From assembly GCA_902478875.1 (NCBI GenBank), contig CABSMZ010000090.1, positions 1-7,732 on the forward strand: 7,732 nt of DNA, read 5' to 3'. Below, piece after piece: positions 1 through 6,061 of the stretch (position 1 is the stretch's first letter; the number at the start of each line of letters is the position of its first letter). The stretch comes from an uncultured Collinsella sp. (lineage in GTDB: Bacteria > Actinomycetota > Coriobacteriia > Coriobacteriales > Coriobacteriaceae). Below the pieces are notes generated by a model. The model saw nothing but the letters and a program-made list of their open reading frames with translations, made no database searches and had not been told where the DNA came from. Made by a program: the position numbers and the translations under genes.

Positions 1-18
1 GATGTGTATAAGAGACAG
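1..18. other. Nextera/Tn5 mosaic-end adapter remnant (not genomic)
   Basis: The first 18 bases, GATGTGTATAAGAGACAG, match the Nextera transposase mosaic end except for its first A. Genomic sequence therefore begins at base 19. The adapter creates a spurious plus-strand reading frame beginning MYKRQ, a familiar sign of untrimmed Nextera adapter in protein predictions. It truncates the nadE gene that lies next to it. Confidence 0.97.
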
Positions 19-225
19 GTTATGGAACAGATCAGCCGCGGTATAACCAGTCAGGTTAAGCTCGGGCAGCACGAGCGCACGAACGCCGCGCTCGGTAGCC
101 TCGCGAACAGCCGCCAGCGCAACCTCGGCATTGCCCTCAACATCGGCCACGCGAATCTTGGGCGAGGCCGCCGCCACGCGCAAAAAACCGTCGTTCTCAA
201 CTTGACCGTTTAGAAAATCGTTCAT
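19..225 (-). CDS. nadE: Glutamine-dependent NAD+ synthetase, N-terminal fragment (cut by contig end)
   Basis: NadE makes NAD+ from nicotinic acid adenine dinucleotide, ATP and glutamine in the cytoplasm; its N-terminal nitrilase-fold domain releases ammonia from glutamine. Only 69 codons are present, read on the minus strand from ATG at 225-223, ending exactly at the adapter junction at 19. Residues 15-69 fit the start of the nitrilase fold: a first strand around FLRVAAASP, a helix, then VLPELNLTGYTAADLF at 52-67. E55 in the PEL-LTGY motif corresponds to the first catalytic Glu of the Glu-Lys-Cys triad. The remaining catalytic residues and the synthetase domain are off the contig. A GGAG ribosome site lies five bases before the ATG, and a good promoter lies upstream (266-294). 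A stand-alone nitrilase-family amidase is possible, but the LTGYT-DLF wording is typical of NadE. Confidence 0.85.
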
Positions 226-265
226 GCGAGCTCCAGCACATCCGTTAGCCGCAACGAGCGGCGGC

Positions 266-294
266 GATATAGTCCGCCTCCATTGTACTGTCAA
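266..294 (-). promoter_or_regulatory. Sigma-70-type promoter for nadE
   Basis: On the minus strand there is a perfect -35 TTGACA (294-289), a 17-base spacer and a -10 TATATC (271-266). Transcription should start near 259, giving a leader of about 34 bases before the nadE ATG at 225. The leader includes a small GCCGC/GCGGC hairpin (248-262) that is probably incidental. The -10 matches only its first four bases, so strength is uncertain. Confidence 0.7.
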
Positions 295-358
295 GTTCAA
301 TCAGCACAGATGGGACAAGCTCATGATTAAAATTGGAAAAGAGAAGCCGGGATGACGT

Positions 359-637
359 TTAGCAGTAGAACGAGATCTCGTCCACAAGGAAAAATGCCTT
401 CCATTTAGAGCAAATCAATTCATGCTGAGCGGCGATGATTTCACAGAGGTCATCAAGCGTGCTCCGGGGGATCTTCGCTTTGTTATTAGCGACAATGCAG
501 CCACCTCTTCGAGTCAGCCAGATTTTGGCCGAGTTATCTGAAGGCGCCCCCTTGCAAACATGGACATGGATTGGCTCGCCCGCTTCATTGGACCAAAAGA
601 AGACCCGATAGCCGCCAATAAGAAAAAGGCTAGGCAA
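359..637 (-). CDS. DUF4160 family protein
   Basis: This 92-residue protein has the DUF4160 signature near its N-terminus: FFWSNEAGEPIHVHV at residues 13-27, with paired histidines 24 and 26. The family is small, cytoplasmic and of unproven function; members are often found beside a second small gene and are suspected toxin-antitoxin-like modules. No signal peptide or membrane segment is seen. The start is TTG (637-635), preceded by a strong GGAGGAG site six bases away, which sits inside the end of the upstream gene. The TTG overlaps that gene's stop region by eight bases, so translation is probably coupled. The base composition is less GC-rich than the LicT-like gene, which fits an accessory pair. 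No clear terminator follows it before the nadE promoter. Confidence 0.8.
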   Translation of the reverse strand: MPSLFLIGGYRVFFWSNEAGEPIHVHVCKGAPSDNSAKIWLTRRGGCIVANNKAKIPRSTLDDLCEIIAAQHELICSKWKAFFLVDEISFYC

Positions 638-899
638 CTTTAGCTCCTCCGTTTGCGGCGTAGCGATACAGCAGATGGGCGTTATTGCTCAGAAAAGTCT
701 CAAAACCTCGCTTCTCCTCGTCGGTAAAACGCCCCTCCCACATGGTCCAATTGTAAGAAGGCAGCTCGCAACGAGCGGAGTCGAAACCCTCTGCCGTCGG
801 TCGTTCAAAATGCACGATGACCTTTTCGATATCGCCATCTGTGATCAGGTCAGAATGAATGACCTCGGTACCATCTTCGAATGTCATATACGGGTACAT
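630..899 (-). CDS. Small conserved partner of the DUF4160 gene, function unknown
   Basis: This 89-residue protein begins MYPYMTFEDGTE and contains VIVHFERPTAEGFDSARCELP (27-47, HFERP at 30-34) and a C-terminal helical part with NAHLLYRYA (73-81). I recall similar proteins, with the same MYPYMT start and HFERP block, in gut Clostridia and Coriobacteria next to DUF4160 genes, but know no assigned function. I chose ATG at 899 over GTG at 911 because the GAGGTGG ribosome site lies eight bases before 899 and would overlap the GTG start. It ends in TAG at 632-630, overlapping the DUF4160 start by eight bases. The tight overlap of two small cytoplasmic proteins resembles a toxin-antitoxin or other two-part complex; this is inference only. 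DUF2442, a common DUF4160 partner, does not seem to fit. Confidence 0.7.
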   Translation of the reverse strand: MYPYMTFEDGTEVIHSDLITDGDIEKVIVHFERPTAEGFDSARCELPSYNWTMWEGRFTDEEKRGFETFLSNNAHLLYRYAANGGAKVA

Positions 900-953
900 C
901 ACGTAAACCACCTCGCAATCATTAATTCAGTTTAGCATCAAGCTAGTGCACCA

Positions 954-1079
954 ATGATAGCAAGCCCCCTTGATGAGTTGATGGCATCTGTTGCCAGCAC
1001 GATCGACGGCGGTCCGGATTGTTGGGCCCCGGCCATAATCGACCGCCACGAAGCGTTCATCCGCAGGTGCGTGGCATAG
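954..1079 (+). other. Gap between genes (900-1082) holding a possible coding relic
   Basis: The 183 bases between the small gene pair and the transporter hold no gene I can support. A plus-strand frame of 41 codons (954-1079, ATG to TAG) has a protein-like composition, including PLDELMASVASTID and an IIDRHEAFIRRC ending, but no ribosome site upstream and no family I recognise. It could be the remains of a gene or chance. The stretch also holds a 7-base inverted repeat, GGCGGTC at 1008-1014 and GACCGCC at 1041-1047, without a following T-run, so I do not call it a terminator. Confidence 0.2.
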
Positions 1080-1082
1080 CGC

Positions 1083-1991
1083 CTAGAACACTAGCTGAGA
1101 CAAGGACACTATCGCTGGCATAGTGAACATAGACAGAAGGGTGGTAACACAGACTGTTCCACATGCATATCGATAGTCCTTATTATGCTGCTGGGCAAAG
1201 ATAGCTACATTCGCGCCGGTGGGGGTCGCAGCCGCAATCAGCAGCGCCATCTTAATTGACCTATCACATGGAAAGAGACATAGGAACAGGAGCGAAAGAA
1301 TCGGAATGACAAGCAGCCTGACCGATGAGACGGCAAACAAGCTTTTCGCCCTCAGGAGCGCCATCAAATCAGACTGAGCAAGATAGATACCGAGAGTCAT
1401 CATTGCTAGCGGAGTGTTGAGCCCCGAGATATACGAAAGCACTGACTGTGCCAGAGGGACCGTTGGGACACGAAGGATAAAAATCAAGAAACCGCCCAAT
1501 AAAGCCATGACCATTGGACTTGTCAGGATCGCTTTAGGACTCATACATTTTTTAGACCCCGACAGCAGATACTGCCCGTATGTCCATTGCATGGCATTGA
1601 GAAGAGCGATCATGCACGTGATGAAAAACACGGCATCTTTTCCAAGCGCCGCTTCAACAAGGGGTATTCCCACAAATCCAGCATTCGAGAATGCCGCAGC
1701 AAAAATGTCGATGGGACGGCCCCTGAACAACAGGCGGGCAACAACGCAAGCGAGCAACAACATCGCCGCCGACAGCATTAAGGTCATTCCCAACTCATAC
1801 ATCCTCTGAAACGAATACTCGATCCAAAATGATTTGAGAATGATTGCGGGAATCACAAGGTTGATGAGCAACTTTCCGAATTCTATTGCAGCCTGCTCGC
1901 TCAATATGCCCAAGCGGTTTAGAGCGTAGCCCATTCCCATGAGCAAAAACATGATAAGGACTTGTTGGATGAGAGGTTCAATGATTGACAC
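1083..1991 (-). CDS. AEC-family (auxin efflux carrier type) membrane transporter
   Basis: AEC (Mem_trans) proteins are 10-helix inner-membrane carriers; characterised bacterial members move malate or similar organic anions. This protein is 302 residues from GTG at 1991, close to the family's usual size. It is almost wholly hydrophobic, with the typical first helix running into GYALNRLG, the conserved NAGFVGIPL block at 103-111, NTPLAMMTLGIYLA at 192-205, and ATPTGANVAIFAQQ at 255-268. I chose GTG 1991 because it has GGAG eight bases upstream and places the first helix at the normal distance from the start; ATG 2024, in the same frame, would add 11 residues but has no clear ribosome site. It lies 58 bases behind the ceramidase-like gene on the same strand, so the two probably share a transcript. 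Substrate and direction cannot be read from sequence; the neighbours suggest a product or substrate of that hydrolase. Base composition is AT-richer than the LicT-like gene. Confidence 0.85.
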   Translation of the reverse strand: MSIIEPLIQQVLIMFLLMGMGYALNRLGILSEQAAIEFGKLLINLVIPAIILKSFWIEYSFQRMYELGMTLMLSAAMLLLACVVARLLFRGRPIDIFAAAFSNAGFVGIPLVEAALGKDAVFFITCMIALLNAMQWTYGQYLLSGSKKCMSPKAILTSPMVMALLGGFLIFILRVPTVPLAQSVLSYISGLNTPLAMMTLGIYLAQSDLMALLRAKSLFAVSSVRLLVIPILSLLFLCLFPCDRSIKMALLIAAATPTGANVAIFAQQHNKDYRYACGTVCVTTLLSMFTMPAIVSLSQLVF

Positions 1992-2049
1992 AATACATGC
2001 TCCGTATAATCCTGACCGGTTCATCTACCACGATGGTCTATAGCGCCTG

Positions 2050-3261
2050 CTATAGCGCGGCACCGACCGCCTGAATGATTCGCGCAACGAACGCATCGGC
2101 AACCCCGCGCGGCGTTCGCGAGTTGTAGGTTTCAAAATACTTGCCGTAGTCTTCCTGAGGCACAAGGTAGTTGCAGTACGTGTTCGCATAGCCGATAACA
2201 AAGACGTTGTATTGGCTAAACGCCCTCTTAAAATCCAAGCCTAATGTGCTACACGTATCGCATGGCATCGTGATAAAAATGCAGTTACCAATTACCGCAA
2301 ACTGGCTCGGAAGCTCAAGCTCGATTTTCCCCATCGAGAGCTTAAGCTGTTGCCGCTTAAGGAGAAAGTCTCGCATCGGGCTCGCATCCATAGCCTCTAT
2401 CCGATTGGTCATCTCGATCCAATCTGGATCTGTTTTTGCATCGTAGACACTCTTCATGCTGATAGAGCCCCAACGCGGAGTATCAACTCTGAGTGCCGCG
2501 CGCTCACGCTTGGATTCAATTTGAGCGCAAAGTTCGTTAGCCGTACGCTCGAGTTCGGCAACTCCCTCCCCTTGCCGATAGAAACGCGTCGACACATCCC
2601 CGCACGTTCCGTTGACGCAAAGTACAGGACAGCCATATTTCCTCTCCAAACGCTGCCTGACATGCCCAATCAAATCAGCAGAGAGGACGGCGCTTTTCCC
2701 ATTAAGGATGGTAGGATGAGCGGACATGAACAGCATTTTTCCAATTGGGCGACCACCTTGAGCGTCCTCAAACGAGAAAATACTTACCTGTTTATCGGCC
2801 GGACCGCCCTGAACATTTCGATTCCCGTACAGTCCCTCGATGCCTAACATCTCCATCGATACGGTCGCCTTCGACCTGGACGCCCATGCAGATACCGCCG
2901 CCTCGGTAGCCAAGCCAATCAAATCACTCGTCAATTCGGTTTCAGGTAACGTGTCCTCGTAGGCAAGCTTAAAATAGCATGGTGCAGAATGGGTATGAAT
3001 GCATGCGACGACGATATTGCTCGAATCGATGCCCGTTTTTGACGATACGGCGTTCTTGACCGAAAGGGAAAAATCTTTCGACACCATTATTGAATCGAGC
3101 TCGATAAGAATAAACGGGACAAGATCAACACAGACAGCGCTAGCGTTGACCTCAATAGGATCAAGAACATCCGTCCAGGCACCTTTTCTGTTGTAGCCGC
3201 CCATGCGGCAAGGAGACTGGGGTGTTACGTCAATCTTCGAGATTCCAAACTCTATGTTCAT
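2050..3261 (-). CDS. Neutral/alkaline ceramidase-like metallohydrolase (cytoplasmic)
   Basis: The 403-residue protein matches the neutral ceramidase N-terminal family, zinc enzymes that cut amide bonds, classically in ceramide. Visible marks: FGISKIDVTP start (5-14), MGGY (20-23), the metal-binding IHTHSAP (88-94; H89, H91), SAHPT with H182, SADLIGHVR (194-202), NGTCGDVS (218-225) and GYANTYCNYLVP (357-368) followed by E377. Zinc in the Pseudomonas enzyme is held by two His, a Glu and a Tyr; H89 or H91, H182 and E377 are the likely equivalents. The Ser of GDVS (S224) aligns with its reported catalytic serine. It lacks the C-terminal domain of true ceramidases and any signal peptide, so it acts inside the cell, probably not on ceramide. 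I chose ATG 3261, which has GGAG five bases upstream, over the ATG at 3300, which has none. It follows the PTS permease gene but behind a strong terminator. Confidence 0.8.
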   Translation of the reverse strand: MNIEFGISKIDVTPQSPCRMGGYNRKGAWTDVLDPIEVNASAVCVDLVPFILIELDSIMVSKDFSLSVKNAVSSKTGIDSSNIVVACIHTHSAPCYFKLAYEDTLPETELTSDLIGLATEAAVSAWASRSKATVSMEMLGIEGLYGNRNVQGGPADKQVSIFSFEDAQGGRPIGKMLFMSAHPTILNGKSAVLSADLIGHVRQRLERKYGCPVLCVNGTCGDVSTRFYRQGEGVAELERTANELCAQIESKRERAALRVDTPRWGSISMKSVYDAKTDPDWIEMTNRIEAMDASPMRDFLLKRQQLKLSMGKIELELPSQFAVIGNCIFITMPCDTCSTLGLDFKRAFSQYNVFVIGYANTYCNYLVPQEDYGKYFETYNSRTPRGVADAFVARIIQAVGAAL

Positions 3262-3315
3262 TCCAACTCCAACTCTTCGCGGCACACGCCGCCCAAACAT
3301 CGGAAATAGAAATAC

Positions 3316-3346
3316 AAAAAGAGAAGGGCGTCATGGACGCCCTTCC
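3316..3346 (-). terminator. Intrinsic terminator after the PTS permease gene
   Basis: On the minus strand a perfect 10-base stem, GAAGGGCGTC (3345-3336) and GACGCCCTTC (3332-3323), closes a three-base CAT loop and is followed by TCTTTTT (3322-3316). It lies 34 bases after the permease stop and about 55 bases before the ceramidase-like start. I see no clear promoter in those 55 bases, so the two downstream genes may depend on read-through, or have a promoter I cannot recognise. Confidence 0.9.
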
Positions 3347-3379
3347 AATGCGTCCTGCCACACGCAGGCCGTAGAAAAC

Positions 3380-4804
3380 TTAACGCTCGGAAACGGGACC
3401 ATTCTCGAGCTCATCCGCCGTAAAGCCCAGGAAATACGTGCCCAAGGCGCTCACAAGGAAGCCTGCACCAGCAGCGATTCCAAAGTTGATGAGATTCTGG
3501 GTCCCGCCGCCCGCAAACGCGAGGAACTCCAAGAAGTTAGATGCCGCGCCGGCAGTATAAACCGTGGCTCCGAGAGCGATTGCAAGCGCACCGGCAACAA
3601 AGGATCCGATAATCTTCCAGACAAACACGCGGCGATAGCGCAGCATCATGCCGTAGATGAAAGGCTCGCCGACGCCTCCGACAATGTTTGCGACCAAATA
3701 GCCGAATGCCATGCTCTTCTCGTCTTTATCGCACAGCTTGAGCCAGGTCGCCACCTCGCAGCCGAAGGTCGCCCAAAGGCTAACGCCCGTCGCAACCAAA
3801 ACAAAGCTGTCGGTTCCCACAGTCATATAGTTAGCGATGGCAATCATCGCAACCGCCACATGCATGCCGGTAATAATCATTGGGCACCAAAGACCCGCCA
3901 GAATACCTCCTCCGAGGATGGCGGCGATACCACCGGAAGTACCAAGGAACTCAAAACCGGCGGCGAGGGCATTACCGGCCCATGAACCAACAGGGGCGAG
4001 AGCGCAGAGAGACACAGGAGCAGCGACGACCATGGTAAGGAAAGGCGCGAAAACCGTTGAAAGGGTATCTGGCACATATTTGCGGAAGAAGCGCTCGATA
4101 TAACTCATCGCCCACACGGACAGAAGAATGGGAAGGACCGTCTTTGTGTAGTTTGCGGCGACGCAGGGAATGCCATAAACGGAGAACTGAGCTCCATCGG
4201 TCGCAAGCTGAATCATGGTCGGGTCGATAAGAATGCCGCCCATAAAGGCACCGAGGACAGGCGTTACGCCAATGTTCTTAGCCGCATTATAGCCAAGGTA
4301 GATGGGGATAAAATAGAACGCTGCGTCATAAACCATGTTCATCAGAACATAAAGGTCGCTTGTGTCGGACAGCACGCCCGCCATCGTAGGTCCCAGCACC
4401 ACCGCTACGGTCTTGAACAGGCCAGCACACATTAGGACGGGGATCATAGGCACCATGGAGCTTGACAGGTAGTTGAGGATGTTATTGCCAATAACCTTAG
4501 GTGTGAGCTTCTGCTTAGGAGCATCAAGGTTCTCGTCGATGGCGTCCTGCTTGGCAAAGCCGCCGATCTTGCAGAGCTCGTCATAAACCTTGGGCACGTT
4601 TTGGCCCACGATTACCTGGAACTGCCCTCCGGAGATTTGAGCACCCAACACACCGCCAATCTTCTTCACTTCTTTGATATCGGGGGCATCGATATCTTTG
4701 AGGTTAAAACGCAGGCGCGTCATACAGTGCGCAACAAACGTCACGTTCTCCTTGCCACCGACGGCCTCGAGCACGTCCGCGGCGATTTTCTTATTGTCAG
4801 TCAT
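3380..4804 (-). CDS. PTS permease EIIBC, beta-glucoside/sucrose type, no EIIA domain
   Basis: This permease carries a sugar across the inner membrane while phosphorylating it. The 474-residue protein has an EIIB domain at about 4-85, with the phospho-accepting Cys27 in HCMTRLRF and GQFQVIVG following, a linker rich in charged residues, then an EIIC membrane domain from about 105 to 462. EIIC signatures include GAFMGGILIDP (185-195), the conserved GMH (313-315) and GGVGEPFIYG (376-385), where E380-P381 belong to the sugar-binding loop. A full BglP would add an EIIA domain of about 150 residues at the C-terminus; here the protein stops, so phosphate must come from an EIIA encoded elsewhere. I chose ATG 4804, which has AGGGAG seven bases upstream, rather than ATG 4846. 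It sits behind a conditional terminator and a LicT-type regulator gene. Substrate unknown; sequence family allows beta-glucosides, sucrose, trehalose or N-acetylated sugars. Confidence 0.92.
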   Translation of the reverse strand: MTDNKKIAADVLEAVGGKENVTFVAHCMTRLRFNLKDIDAPDIKEVKKIGGVLGAQISGGQFQVIVGQNVPKVYDELCKIGGFAKQDAIDENLDAPKQKLTPKVIGNNILNYLSSSMVPMIPVLMCAGLFKTVAVVLGPTMAGVLSDTSDLYVLMNMVYDAAFYFIPIYLGYNAAKNIGVTPVLGAFMGGILIDPTMIQLATDGAQFSVYGIPCVAANYTKTVLPILLSVWAMSYIERFFRKYVPDTLSTVFAPFLTMVVAAPVSLCALAPVGSWAGNALAAGFEFLGTSGGIAAILGGGILAGLWCPMIITGMHVAVAMIAIANYMTVGTDSFVLVATGVSLWATFGCEVATWLKLCDKDEKSMAFGYLVANIVGGVGEPFIYGMMLRYRRVFVWKIIGSFVAGALAIALGATVYTAGAASNFLEFLAFAGGGTQNLINFGIAAGAGFLVSALGTYFLGFTADELENGPVSER

Positions 4805-4905
4805 AGCTGAACTCCCTTGCTTTTCTGTCTTCCCGTTTGCGCACACGCGAAGAACCGATTACGGCAGGCCTGACACGAGGCAAATCGAGAAAAGCAAGAA
4901 GAAGA

Positions 4906-4974
4906 CAAAAACAGAAGAGCCCCAAAGCACAAAGCGGACAGGGAACTGTCTACGTCATGCTTCGAGGCTCTTCT
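4906..4974 (-). terminator. Long intrinsic terminator between antiterminator gene and permease gene
   Basis: The minus-strand RNA forms a 17-pair stem: AGAAGAGCCUCGAAGCA (4974-4958) with UGCUUUGGGGCUCUUCU (4929-4913), allowing two G-U pairs. A smaller GACAG/CUGUC hairpin (4937-4950) sits in its loop, and GTTTTTG follows (4912-4906). It lies in the 267-base leader between the LicT-like gene and the EIIBC gene, where bgl-type systems place the terminator that their antiterminator protein overrides. It should keep permease expression low without inducing sugar. Confidence 0.88.
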
Positions 4975-4982
4975 CGAATAAC
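4954..4982 (-). promoter_or_regulatory. Candidate RAT-like antiterminator hairpin
   Basis: On the minus strand GUUA-UUCGAG (4982-4973) can pair with CUCGAA (4966-4961) and UGAC (4957-4954), with loop AAGAGC and a three-base GCA bulge on the 3' side. It uses almost the whole upstream arm of the terminator, so the two folds exclude each other, as in LicT/SacY systems. Its flanks (GG-UGUUA before the stem and GCA after) recall the RAT consensus only loosely; the usual GGCAAAACC half is absent. It may be a diverged binding site for the antiterminator encoded upstream. Inference from folding by eye. Confidence 0.5.
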
Positions 4983-5071
4983 ACCTTATGTGACTATGAA
5001 ACTACATCCAACAGTTGCTTTTACGAAAGTCGAAACCGGCCAACGGTCAAACTTCAGCGGCGAGCGGTCGA

Positions 5072-5908
5072 TTAGGACCTAGATCCCGCGCAGACGCGAT
5101 TGACGTGGAGCATCAGGTAGACCTTCTCTTCATCGGCGAGCCCGGCGTCAAAGCGCTCTTCGATAAGCGCGGCCATGCGGTCGACGCACACGGCCACGTC
5201 GGGATGCTGCTCGCAGAGCGGTCCGTAAAGCGCGCCGTTCTCCGTGTTGAGGGGCTCTCCTGTCTGCACGCGTTCTAACAGGTAGCGCACGTGCGTGGCA
5301 TAACGGCAAAAGTCAAAGCCGTCGCGGTCCACGCAAACCCCCAGCTCGGATTCGATAATCTTGGTGAAGCTCTCGAGCATCACCTCGTCCTTACGCACCG
5401 TATTGGATTTGGCCTTTGAAGACGAGGCGACCACGCTGTTGACGATACAGAGCGCGATACCGCTCGCCTCCCCCCGCGGCATCTTGACGTTGAAGCCGCG
5501 ATTGATGCCCTCGATCGCGAACTTGGCGATCTTGTACTCAATGGGGTACATCTGCTGCACATCATAGGAGAGCGGCATCTGCACAAACATATGCTCGCGG
5601 CAGCGTTTGATGGCAAAGGCGATATGGTCAGCCATGGTAAAGGGAAGGTTTGCCGAGAGCTCGCGCGAGATGTTGGAGCGAGCGATATCGGCAATCTGGG
5701 CGGAGAACTCCATCACCTGAGGATCGATCTCGTCGAGCAGCGCTAGGTAGCGCGAGTCGACACCGTAGAAGGTTCGCTCGATCTTATCGAGTGTGACCTC
5801 ATCGGGGCCATTGGGAAACCCGATACCGCGGCCAATTGCCACGAGTTCACGGCCCTTGGCGTTTACGCAGATAACCGTATTGTTGTTGATCCGCTTAAGG
5901 ATTTTCAT
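5072..5908 (-). CDS. licT: LicT/BglG-family transcription antiterminator
   Basis: Proteins of this family bind nascent mRNA and stop formation of a terminator when the PTS signals that sugar is present. The 278-residue length equals LicT. Residues 1-55 form the RNA-binding CAT domain, with NNN (8-10) and GRGIGF (26-31) at LicT's RNA-contact positions. PRD1 (about 65-170) has its first regulatory histidine, H95 in TMADHIAFAIKR, but the second is replaced by Cys154 in GIALCIVNS. PRD2 (about 171-278) keeps both, H206 in YATHVRYL and H268 in LMLHVNR. In LicT, PRD1 is phosphorylated by the EII permease (inhibiting) and PRD2 by HPr (activating). I chose ATG 5908, with GGGAG four bases upstream and the family's MKI start, over TTG 5929. 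It lies directly upstream of the EIIBC gene and terminator, the classical arrangement, and has its own promoter. Confidence 0.93.
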   Translation of the reverse strand: MKILKRINNNTVICVNAKGRELVAIGRGIGFPNGPDEVTLDKIERTFYGVDSRYLALLDEIDPQVMEFSAQIADIARSNISRELSANLPFTMADHIAFAIKRCREHMFVQMPLSYDVQQMYPIEYKIAKFAIEGINRGFNVKMPRGEASGIALCIVNSVVASSSKAKSNTVRKDEVMLESFTKIIESELGVCVDRDGFDFCRYATHVRYLLERVQTGEPLNTENGALYGPLCEQHPDVAVCVDRMAALIEERFDAGLADEEKVYLMLHVNRVCAGSRS

Positions 5909-5949
5909 GACGCTCCCTACCCGGCGCAAGCAACAGCGCCGCGAGCCCG

Positions 5950-5979
5950 ATTATTCCACGGGATTTCAAATCCGGTCAA
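5950..5979 (-). promoter_or_regulatory. Promoter of the licT-like gene with a palindrome in its spacer
   Basis: On the minus strand a -35 TTGACC (5979-5974), an 18-base spacer and a -10 AATAAT (5955-5950) place the start near 5943, about 35 bases before the ATG at 5908. The spacer contains the perfect interrupted palindrome GGATTTCAAATCC (5961-5973), a possible operator. The leader can fold into a CGGCGC/GCGCCG hairpin (5922-5941) just before the ribosome site; it lacks RAT sequence and a T-run. Confidence 0.6.
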
Positions 5980-6061
5980 CCTTCCTTTCGACATCCGAAC
6001 GATTCGCCCCGTCTTCATTCGATCAGCCTGAGAAGAAGTTTCGCGCTTTGGTGAGTTGATG

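Noticed and set aside
4..213. Plus-strand 69-codon frame beginning MYKRQ
   Set aside because: Its start lies in Nextera adapter and the rest is the antisense of nadE.
1414..1809. 131-codon plus-strand frame
   Set aside because: Antisense shadow of the AEC transporter, whose motifs are conserved on the other strand.
3203..3985. Long plus-strand frame of 260 codons
   Set aside because: It is antisense to the EIIBC gene, which has clear domain motifs; the frame crosses a terminator and has no family resemblance.
5041..5050. TTGACC on the minus strand as a separate promoter for the permease gene
   Set aside because: No acceptable -10 lies 16-18 bases downstream, and it would be upstream of the terminator anyway.
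5015..5278. 87-codon plus-strand frame
   Set aside because: Overlaps the 3' end of the licT-like gene in antisense; no ribosome site or recognisable family.
5922..5941. CGGCGC/GCGCCG hairpin in the licT-like leader as a terminator or RAT
   Set aside because: No T-run and no RAT sequence; it may only affect translation.
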